NCBI GenBank assembly: GCA_900239685.1
Contig: OENT01000150.1
Location: forward strand, 121,803-185,802
Source: Rotaria macrura
Lineage: Eukaryota > Rotifera > Eurotatoria > Philodinida > Philodinidae
Direction of reading: 5' to 3'
DNA length: 64,000 bases
The translations under genes were made by a program, and so were the position numbers. How positions within the stretch are numbered: position 1 is the stretch's first letter; every line of letters starts with the position of its first letter. The notes below the pieces were generated by a model. The model saw only the letters and a list, made by a program, of their open reading frames with translations, made no database searches and was not told the DNA's origin. Shown here piece by piece: positions 34,359-44,650 of this stretch.

Positions 34359-36559
34359 TTAGCATTACTGCACCTCGAGTAGGTGGTTCCAAAATAAACC
34401 TCAATGAATTGGAACCAAATTTTATGTTCACACAAATATTCAAGGAGATCTTCGCTGAAATGGAGCACAAACAAGATGCCATCCAAATAATGGCTGAATT
34501 TTGCCGCGAAGAATACAGCGAAAATATCAATGAACTCAACTTCATTGATGAGTTTGAACGCACGTACGAACCATCCAAAGCCATCCGTTGGTACAAACGT
34601 GAGTGTTTCCCATATAAAATGCTCAAAAAAGCACTACGAACACTCGATTGCCGGGTGCTCATCAAGATGGGTGGTTTCTTACGAGATTTACATCAACAAA
34701 TAGAACGGCTCTATCAGCAGCAAGTCAATGATTTCGACAAAAAACCACTTTATCGTGGACAAGGTTTATCGCAAGATGACTTTAACAATCTGGCTGCAAG
34801 TAAAGATGGTCTAACATCATTCAATAACTTTCTATCGGTCAGTCGAAATCCTCAAAAATCCATTGAATTTGCCAAAAGGTCCCTAGGAAAAAAGGCACCG
34901 TCGCTGTTCTTTATATTTTGACTGTAAATCCACAATCGACATCAGCTCCATTTGCATTTGTGAAAGAACCGACTGCCAACACAGAAGAAGACGAAATACT
35001 ATTCCCAACACACACTATATTTCGCATAGCAGACATGAAACAAATGGTCGACGATAATCGTCTATGGGAAGTATACCTCACTCTAACAGATGATAACGAT
35101 CCACAATTGGCAGAACTTCACACACAACTGAACGAGAAAATTGATGGTTCGGGATGGTCTCGCATGGGAAAGCTCATGCTCCACGTTGGTAACTTGGAGT
35201 CCGCAGAAGACATCTACACAGAACTCCTAGAGGATGCTTCCAGTGAAAGTAGTCGAGCTCATATTCTACGCCATCTTGGATACATAAAAGAAAACCAGGG
35301 CGACTACGATAAAGCAGCTTATTTCTATGAAAAATCTCTGAGAATAGAACGGAAAACTCTACCTGATGATGACCCTTCTATAGCTGCTACTTGCAGCAAC
35401 ATCGGAGGAGTGTACTATAGCATGAGTGAATACACGAAAGCACTTGAATATTACGAAAAAGCACATCGAATTAAAGAAAAATCCTTGCCTCCGACGCATC
35501 CCTCGCTGGCTACTTCGTTCAGCAACATCGGAAGAGTGTACTACAACATGGGTGAATACACTGCAGCACTTGAATATTACGAAAAAGCACATCGAATTAA
35601 AGAAAAATCCCTTCCTCCGACTCATCCCGATTTGGCTACTTCTTTCAGCAGCATCGGAGGAGTGTACTACAACATGGGTGAATACACTACAGCACTTGAA
35701 TATTACGAAAAAGGCCTCGAAATAACGAAAAACTCCCTGCCTCCGACTCATCCCTCGTTGGCTTCTTCGTTCAGCGACATTGGAGGAGTGTACTACAACA
35801 TGGGTGAATACACTACAGCACTTGAATATTACGAAAAAGCCCATCGAATCAAAGAAAAATCCTTGCCTCCGATTCATCCCGATTTGGCTGATAATTACTT
35901 GCACGTTGCTGCTTTACACGAGCGCATGTGTGATTACACTGCAGCACGAAAAGCCCTTGGAAGTGCGATAAAAATTCTACAGAAATCATATGAAGAAGGT
36001 AATCCAGCGTTTGCTTTCATGTATAGTTCGTACGGCAGAGTTTAATCGCAATATGGAAGACTACAAGAAGTTACTCGAGTACTTCAAGAAGTGTCTGGCG
36101 ATTTATGAAAAAACATTGCCAGAAATGCATCCGGAGTTCGGGATCCTATTCACAAATATAGGTGATTTTTATTGCTTACTTGGAAATTATGACAAAGCGC
36201 TTTCATTTCATATGAAAGCACTAGGTATTCTGGAAAATGTGAAGTTTAGTCTACTTCATTGTGCAACTACATACACAAATATAGGTGAAACGTATCGCAA
36301 GGTGATAGGTTATCCCACAGCTTTAAGTTATTTTAAGAAAAGTGTGAGTATACGTGAAAAGAAATTGCCAGCGAATCATTCTGATTTAGCAGTAGTATAT
36401 CACAATCTGGCAAAAATATATTTCTCTAAGGGTAAATATAGTTCGGCGATGAAATACGTTGAAAAAGCAGTTGATATTGCTCAAGAGAAATTACCATCAA
36501 ATCATCCTCATCTGCGAGACTACAGAAAAACATTTCGAGCTATTCGAAAAAAATTTTAA
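34359..36559 (+). pseudogene. ART-TPR protein: arginine ADP-ribosyltransferase plus TPR array, frame-broken
   Basis: After a TTGCAG acceptor at 34358 the frame runs through LNELEPNFMFTQIF into an R-S-ExE type ADP-ribosyltransferase domain. The Arg motif is LYRGQ (about 34748), the Ser motif region FNNFLSVSRN (about 34826), and an E-D-E triplet precedes ILFPTHTIFRI (about 34985). About ten TPRs follow to the TAA at 36557-36559, mostly 42 residues, kinesin-light-chain style ('YYNMGEYTxALEYYEKA'). The frame is broken twice: a one-base loss in a six-A run near 34888, and a one-base gain near 36046 that restores the first frame. The N-terminal module expected in this family is at 25755-26203 instead. 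The family modifies arginines on target proteins; its role in bdelloids is unknown to me. It may be a decayed copy, or carry assembly errors. Confidence 0.75.
35230..36530 (+). repeat. TPR-coding tandem repeat, 126-bp unit
   Basis: The coding sequence for the TPRs is itself a DNA tandem repeat of 126 bp. Four central units (about 35390-35890) share long identical stretches such as CACTTGAATATTACGAAAAA. The outer units are much more diverged. This central homogeneity suggests recent unit duplication or gene conversion. Confidence 0.9.
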
Positions 36560-37015
36560 GATAGGCTTTTTTCTTCATCCCATTTGAATAAACAACCTGC
36601 ATTGCTTCTCTGTTCTCAGTTTATTATTAAATATAAGCGCGGGCGCGACCACGGGATATATCCTATGCTGCCACGGGAATACCAGAGCGGACTATGTCGG
36701 ACAGGTAGGGCAATGAACATAGATATACTGACGTAGAACGTCAACAAGGATCTATGAACATAAAGGGTCTTTCCTAGTGAAGTAAATGTCCCAAAAATCG
36801 ACAGTAAAAAATCGTCTTATCTTGTCTAAGTCCGTGTACAACTATTTTATACACGAGCTAAAATATTTTCATATTTGCATAATCCCTGAAGTCTGCTGTT
36901 TCGAATTGTATATGAACGACCTTTTTTCTTCACTGTTCTCATGGAGAAATTTGCGGTCTACCATGATCAACTGGATTTGTCGTTATTGGGAGCACTATCC
37001 CTAATTTCGACACAT

Positions 37016-37279
37016 CCCAGGACGAACAATCCGACAATCGTATCCTGTTGGATCCTAGCGTGAAATTATCGGATTTTATCGGATCCGATGGGAATTCCTT
37101 GGAATCCTTGGTATTGGATTCCGACAGGAAGATGTTGGAATGGCGCGGATCCTGTCGGAACCCTGAAAATCCGCCACTTTCCGACATCCGACAACTTCCT
37201 GTCGGAATCCAATATCAAGGATTCCGACGAATTCCGACGAATTCCCACTGGATCCGACGGGGTGAGTTCGACCTGGGTT
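37016..37279. mobile_element. Cryptic-repeat block F (GGATTCCGACAGG dialect), inserted in a foldback arm
   Basis: Bounded by CCCAGGACGAAC on the left and GTTCGACCTGGG on the right, an inverted pair of about 12 bp. The interior consists of GGATTCCGACAGGA, CCTGTCGGAATCC, ATCCGACGGGG and relatives. The opposite arm of the surrounding foldback has the same neighbouring sequence joined without the block (ACACAT directly to GCAA), so this is a clean insertion, possibly with a 2-bp AT duplication. Confidence 0.8.
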
Positions 37280-37285
37280 ATGCAA

Positions 37286-37465
37286 TATTCAAGCAAAACA
37301 CAATCTTTTGAGAACAAACACGTTTTTTACGCCTTTACATCAGAAAACGAGCAGAGGTCCTTGGAGCAATTTTGTAGAGCATATCAAGATCTACCAGAAT
37401 CTAAACATTCAAGACAAACAAATTTGTTTATAAGCAGTGAGATAACTAAAAAGGAAGAGGTCTAA
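37286..37465 (+). other. 60-codon open frame present in both arms of the foldback
   Basis: A frame with SSKTQSFENKHVFYAFTSEN and KHSRQTNLFISSEITKKEEV occurs here and, apparently identical, on the minus strand at 38561-38746. It resembles no protein I know. It may be coding DNA captured by the element or merely sequence kept identical by arm-to-arm conversion. Confidence 0.4.
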
Positions 37466-40400
37466 AATCGACGAAAAAAATGTCCTTAATTTCGACACCA
37501 AGCCATTTTCTGTCCCTAATTTCGACACTAAGCACTTTTTTGTCCCTAATTTCGATGGATCATTACAAAGCTTATATAAAGTTCATCCTTAGCTGCTAAA
37601 TCAATTATTTGAAGGTATTTACACGATCAACCTGATTGTAATCCAATAGGATCAAGAAAATTTGCTGTTCGTTTGAAAGTCGTTTTACTGATGACATTAC
37701 GCACAGTAGGTTTGTTTAACAATACAAATAAAAGAAAAATGATTAATTGAAAAACCCCTGAACCAAATGCTAACACCACATTCTTCGACAGAGTGGATCT
37801 GATAGAATATAATTGATGACGTCTCTGTTGTACACATGTCATTGTACTTTTATGATTAATTCTTTTGTAAAACATAAACTATAGGAAGGTTTGAAGCATA
37901 TATGATAGACAGATTGTCCCATTTCCCTTTCCACCTGGGTCTAATTAAAAATTATCAACATTATAGGAATTCCTTTATCGAATTTCGTTTCCCTAATTAT
38001 ACGAATATTTTCACAAAAAAATTAAAAAATCACCAAGTTCTGGATATTGCATGTCAAACCACAGTTGGAATACAACTGCATTACTTGCAGGAAACATCTA
38101 TACATATTGCGAGGGTTTTTTGCGTAAAATGTGATACTCAGGGCAGAGGCCCTAGAAATTCCACAATGATTTTCGTACTCACCCACACGCTAAACACAAA
38201 TCACAACCGAATTCTTCACTCTTCTTGAGACAATCTAGACAAAATGGGACAATTGATCGAAACATAGAACAAAAGGAAGATTCTTCAGAAACGCATGATT
38301 TACAGTACGAATCAAAGCCCACATTCAAACAGCCCGTAACACAACTTAGTTATTTGATTTACACCAGGAATTTACCTGTTAACACTGTTGATTCTGTAGG
38401 GAATGCACTAAGGGCTTTTAAGTAAGCCTTCTGCTGACATGCCAAAACTGAGGGTAAATATTGCTTGGTGTCGAAATTAGGGACAAAAAAGTGCTTAGTG
38501 TCGAAATTAGGGACAGAAAATGGCTTGGTGTCGAAATTAAGGACATTTTTTTCGTCGATTTTAGACCTCTTCCTTTTTAGTTATCTCACTGCTTATAAAC
38601 AAATTTGTTTGTCTTGAATGTTTAGATTCTGGTAGATCTTGATATGCTCTACAAAATTGCTCCAAGGACCTCTGCTCGTTTTCTGATGTAAAGGCGTAAA
38701 AAACGTGTTTGTTCTCAAAAGATTGTGTTTTGCTTGAATTTTGCATGTGTCGAAATTAAGGACAGAAAATGGCTTGCTGTTGAAATTAGGGAAAGTGCTC
38801 CCAATAACGACAAATCCAGTTGATCATGGTAGACCGCAAATTTCTCCATGAAAACAGTGAAGAAAAAAGGTCGTTCATATACAATTCGAAACATCAGACT
38901 TCAGGGATTATGCAAATATGAAAATATTTTAGCTCGTGTATAAAATAGTTGTACACGGACTTAGACAAGATAAGACAATTTTTTACTGTCGATATTAGAG
39001 AGATTTACTGTACAACACTGCTTCACAATAAAAGGACGCATATTCTCCGCTAGGCCAACTTACGAAGTCACTTTGAATGGCTGTGATAGAATGCGTCTTT
39101 ACTAACAATACACGAAACTGTACATAACAAATATATTCCATCCGAAATTATATATATCTCAACTAACTATCTTGAAACGCCAAATATCTCAGTGTTGTAT
39201 AAACGTATAATATCATAGAAATTCAAATTTATTCATTCATATCATAATATAACATTGTTAGTACGTAAAGCTTACGCTAGTAATTGTAATCATATGTACA
39301 ATTCAGTACGGTATTGTAAAATAATTATCACGACCAGTACGAGTAAGTCGTGATGATTTGGATATTTTGACGCACATCATATATATATGTCTGTTTCATC
39401 AATGTCACTAATAGATAAATCAATTAGAGGTTAACAAATGATTGATTGTCATATTGAATCATGAATATAAATGGTGAGAAATCAATAGCATCAATTAAAA
39501 TCATTTTATTTTCTATGGTCTAAATTGAATAGTCGATAAAATTCTGATTATCATGTCTGTTGTAAGTTTCATTTGATAAATGCATCAATTACATGATCTG
39601 GAATAATAGTGAAGACTTGTTGTAACTTACCATAGAAGATTTTACAAAAAATATCAATCGATTCAAGTCGATAAATGAAATCGTAGCTTACTTTTGTTTT
39701 CGAACTATAGTGATCAATTCATAACTATAGATAATTCGACATGTCAAAAAGTATCTTCTTATTGAATAGTTTGATAACCATACTGTAGAAAATCGTGCCC
39801 TGGATGAAGAAATAATTAAAGCAGTCGTGATAGTTCTCAAATTTTTTAATTGTATAATTATGTTCAGTAGAAAGGCTAGAATTTTTAAAAGGAGTATGCA
39901 TTTAATGTGGCTAGCAGTAGTAAACTTTAAAATAATACGAAAATTTTCCATCAGAAAAGAAACATTTCATGATTATTTCATCATAATTAATAAAAATAAT
40001 TGGTAAGAAATAGTAATAGTGTTCTATTTTCATTTGTTTTGTTTTTCTCATCACTATTAGTTTCTTTGATAAAATACATATCTCTTTCGTTATATTCCCA
40101 TTTCATCGAGAAGTTTGTTAATGAACGCTATTAACAAACTATAAATGGAAAAATAATCTCTTATAGATCCTGGTGATACTATCCAACAGTCTATTAGTGA
40201 GCATGAGTTTTCCTTCACAAATCAGAATCTCATGTAGAATATACTAGAAGAAACATAATGGATTTGTTTGCATTGTTCTTTTTCTTTTGGTCTCGAAAAC
40301 AAATATAAATGCATGAGCTGTCGATATAACATATGCATGGAAGTCAAGATAATTTCGATTGCTGAAACCACCCAAAGATCGAAAAGGCTCATTACTTGAT

Positions 40401-42539
40401 GAATATCGTTATCATGGTAATCGAATTCGGGACACTACTATGAGTCAAATTGTTTTTCTTGAAATAAATACTATTGAATGGAAAGTTTCGATGAAGAGGG
40501 GGAAAATCAGCCTGTCGAGGAAATGATACTGAACCATTTCGAATGTGTTCTTCTGGCAGCAGATGAAAGACAACCAAAAAACAAGGAACTAATGAATCTT
40601 CGATATATCAATTGTAAAGCTAAAACGAACAACCTTGCTGTTCTTCTAGATTTAATTACATAAACACTCGCTAGTAGAACCATTGTCACAAGCTGAAAAG
40701 AAATAAATTTGACATAATCATCAAATTATCATGACATTTTCAGTGAAAGTACTGATGCAAAACTCACGAACAAAATTCAGTTTTGACTTCAACATCCATT
40801 GTTGCCCATGGAAAACAATATCTGTCTCTCCACGTATCAGACGATCTAAGCATAGTATATGAGCTGTTGATGAACAAAACTATAAAAAATATAACATGCG
40901 ATGTAAACATCTTTGCATAAATATCAAGCTCTTTTAGACCGTCTAACCGACCTGTAAATAAATCGAAAAGACAAATAGCTCTAAAAGAAGTCCTTGCCAC
41001 TTCACAATCGTGCAAAAGCACATTTTTTATTCTCTATTTGTTTCTTTGCATCACTAGAGAAAGGAGACAACACGCGCTAAATGATGACTTTTGTAGTATA
41101 AAGAGTGTTCTTACCGATGGTACATTGGTAGTTAAATTTTCTCTTGGTAGTTCTACCGAAATCGAACATCATCTGAAAGAGACTAGATTAGTTGGTTGCT
41201 CTTACTACCAGCCCCTTTCCTCAACGATGAGAAAATGTGCTTTTGAATTATTTCTTTTGTGCAAAATTTCTAAAGTGATAATTTTCGCAAAAGATTCGAT
41301 TTTACGAAAAATTTCATGTTTAAGACATGTTTGATTAAAGACTCAAGAACAGATTTAAAACTTTTTTGCGAATGCTGATATTGTGAGAGTTTTTAATGCG
41401 CTACAGTTTCGTGTACTTTTCTTGTTAATGTTTGATAATTCGAGCTCGAAATAATTTAGAAATAGAAACTTTTTAAGTTGCAAAAACTAGTTTAGAGGTG
41501 TTTGCTTTTTGATTTTTTTTCTTGTTCCTCAGATTCGTTCTGTGAATATGCACATACAAGCAGATTTTCATGCAACAAGGGTATGTGTTTTTAGAATCTG
41601 TCAGTGCAATAATAATCCCGCCGAATACCATTTCTTTATAGAAGAAATGTTTTCAGAATTTAGATCTCATCTTTTGATGTGCCCCAATTTATATTGCGTT
41701 GTTTTAAAAATATTCTCAGTAGAATATAATCAATTGAATACTTCTTAAGTAAATCGAGAGGATCCGTCATTGGCATTATAGAATATTTGTTTTATTGACT
41801 TGAAATCAAATAAGATGTATGCTGAAAATGCTCTACCTACAAGTGTACATTAATTATTTGAATGTCAACTAGATTTCATTAGAAAAACTGAAAAATAACA
41901 AAGATTTTCATTCAAAAATTATGATAAGAATATTTTTTTTGCGATGTGAGTATGAATCATATACAATAATGATTAGTTTTTATGGATGTTATTAAGGTAA
42001 CCTTTTCAAAAATTGCTCTTGACGTCATTTGAATTCTTTTATACCTAAAATTCTCTTCATATTAACATTTATTTGAAGACGGTTAAATTTATCTTCGTGT
42101 TTTGTAAGTCTATCTGTATATTTTTGTATAATCTTCCAGTTATAGATCAACATCGAATTTGTACTAGATATTTCATGAAGCTTGGTAGTTTCAATGCTAG
42201 TATATATATCGTTGTCAAAAGATAGATCTATGTTATAATCATGTTCACTTCGATTGTAACGTTACGTACAACGTTCAGAGTTTCTCATTTGTGAATCACG
42301 TAAGAATGCAGTTGTCTTTTTTAGATCACCTTATCGCAATCTGTTTTTTTTTCGTTCCAGTGCCTACTTCACACAGGTGTTCTGTCATTATTCACATCTA
42401 AGATGGGAATTATTTCTTATCGCGAATCATTTCATACAATAATGATTTTATGTTTTGTGAATGAATTATGCATTCATCTGATTTCACATTTTGTACAGTT
42501 AGCCATCGAAAGCGAAATTATTTAACATCCCATATCGAA

Positions 42540-42735
42540 GAATCCAGTGACCCGGAATCAGGTCCGGATTTCATCAGATTTTGTCGGAATCTGATCGGAA
42601 CTGCTAGGAATCTGTGAAAAATTATTCGCATCCAGCAAGATCTTATATCGGATTCCGGTTCACTGGATGTCCAGTTACTTCCGCTTGAACTCTGTCAGTA
42701 TTAAAGTGATCCGATTGCTCGCCTTCATCCAGGGT
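42540..42735. repeat. Cryptic-repeat block G (TCGGAATCTGATCGG dialect)
   Basis: Short and worn: GGAATCAGGTCCGGATTTC, TGTCGGAATCTGATCGGAA and TATCGGATTCCGGTTC. The right flank CATCCAGGGTATG and left GTGACCCGGAA are only loosely like the CCCAGGTC ends. Probably an older copy of the same family. Confidence 0.5.
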
Positions 42736-44423
42736 ATGCTTTTTCTTTCTTTGTTTGCTTTGTTCGCTATAATGGGATATATTACATCATTATAGTCGAA
42801 GATGTTACGTTTCATCACTGGCGCAGAACTATCCGCATCTTGAGGATGATCGTATTATGAAATACTTCTAAACATATATTATTTTTTCATAGCAATGCGA
42901 GTAAAAGATGTGATGTAGAAGTTTGAAAACTTTCTTTTCCTTCTTTCTATTTTACCTTAGCATTGCATGGTTCAACAAAACCATACTTCAGATTGAGTTA
43001 TATATAGAAAAAAATCCACTATTTACCTCATGATGCACTTATCACGATAATATTGAATTCTAATTGATTTGGAATGAAATTTATTATTAGCTGTATACTT
43101 GTTATCTTGATTTTCGCTTTTTGGCTAAAACAGGGGTTGAATTGATTCAAAAGTGTATGTTACTTGGACTTAAAACGAAGCGATCGAGCGATTGATCATC
43201 GATGTATTTAAACAAGTATTCCATAGTTTAAGCGAGCAATAAGTATTGAACAATCACAAGGTGTCTCTTGTCCTTTGTAAAATGACTACTAATCATAAAA
43301 CCTAGTATAAGTGACTGGTCATATAAACAAATTGAAGATAAAGTAGATCGATAGACCATTAAAATACTTTCTTCATTATTTTTCTAAATCACTAATATAG
43401 TAGTATGATGATACAATGGATTTTATCTTTTTCTCTAGATTCTACAACTGATTAAATAGAACGTTTCTTGTGGTATTAATAGTCTACTAAACCGTGGCAT
43501 TGACAAGAGCATCGAATATTGATAGTTTCTATGTTAAGCAACTATGCCACCTAAAATTGATCTGAAAACTTGAGCAATTTCTTTACGTAGTCAAGCTCGC
43601 TGGATGAAAATATTCACTAGAAAAGATACGTCAAACAGTGTGATCCATTCTACTAACTGATCTGAATAAGTAATTCTATTGAGATATTTGACACTAGCTA
43701 GAACGTGTGGTTTCATTGAATATTTGTATCTTTAGATTACTCTCGAGAAATATAATTTAGAATAATGGTGAGTCTATGGGAAAGTAGTCAATATTATATT
43801 TTAGCAGCAAAATCTATAGTATAAAATTTGCATTGAAACACGAGCATTATTTGAAATAAGGAAACGATAGATTGTAGACTAGAAAAAAATTCATAGCTAT
43901 GTTTTATATCGATCATTTCTATAATTTCTAAAAAATTAACATATAACTTGTAGTTGGCAAATAAATTGAAAACAAATGGTGTAATCGTTAAATATAAAAA
44001 TCATCCACCTTATATAAAACATCAACACAAAGCCAACAATGTATTTGATACGGTAAATAAGTGTCTATTCAATTTATGCATTTATCATACGATACAGTAG
44101 TTAAGATGGTAATTACACCTGAGACAACAATCAATAATGTATGATGAAAAGATGGTGCACTGTATGCTTACAAAAGTATGTATGGTTGATATCTGGAAAC
44201 TAGAATAAGATGAAAGATTGTGTTGGAAAATTGTTCTGAAAATTTCAAAACCAACAAAAGAACCTCCCGATGTGATCACCACGGAATTTCATCAGTATTC
44301 ACTACACATACACCATTTATCTCGAGTAAAAACCCAAGAATGATTTGGGTGGGTACATACTGATATTTAACCAAGATAATATATTTTGATTAGCCTAGTG
44401 TTCCCAGATTCCAGGAGATACAC

Positions 44424-44650
44424 CTGAAGTTTTTGGAAAAGTCGACTCTTCGAAATAAAGTTAGTTCGACATTTGACAAGTACAAAATCTATAGATTTTG
44501 TTTCATACATAGTGTATAGATCATGAACTTTTTCAAAGCTTCCAATTCTTTTTTCGCAGTTGCTAGTATCTTCAGGATCTATTAATCCACAATGATTCAT
44601 CTTAGTTCGAAGAATCAACTTTTGCAAGTAGGCGAGGGTCCTACCAAAAC
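44424..44650 (-). CDS. Possible internal exon of an unidentified gene
   Basis: Bounded by a TTTCATAG acceptor and a CTTCAG|GTGTAT donor, open throughout for 75 codons. It encodes FGRTLAYLQKLILRTKMNHC, then DPEDTSNCEKRIGSFEKVHD and ETKSIDFVLVKCRTNFISKS. The sequence looks protein-like in composition. I do not recognise the family and found no adjoining exons. Confidence 0.3.

Larger units (their letters stand above)
36780..39010. mobile_element. Large foldback element, Tc1/mariner- or pogo-like termini
   Basis: Inverted arms: left 36780-37550 (interrupted by block F), right 38465-39010. The right end reads in from CAGTAAATCTCTCTAATATC and is followed outward by TA; the left end is a worn copy (AAGTAAATGTCCC, TA at 36775-36776). 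The arms contain CTAATTTCGACACCAAGC-type subrepeats of about 31 bp and near-identical sequence, including the same 60-codon open frame. The 0.9-kb centre has no recognised transposase. Superfamily assignment is inference from the terminal style and TA flanks. Confidence 0.75.

Noticed and set aside
34264-34665. 133-codon minus-strand frame
   Set aside because: Antisense to the ART coding region with no recognisable domain.
35359-35904. 181-codon minus-strand frame with repeated FVIFKCCSVFTHVVVHSS
   Set aside because: Antisense shadow of the TPR repeat array.
37627-38228. Frames of 82 and 108 codons in the centre of the 2.2-kb foldback, considered as a transposase
   Set aside because: No DDE/D residues, helix-turn-helix or other transposase motif visible.
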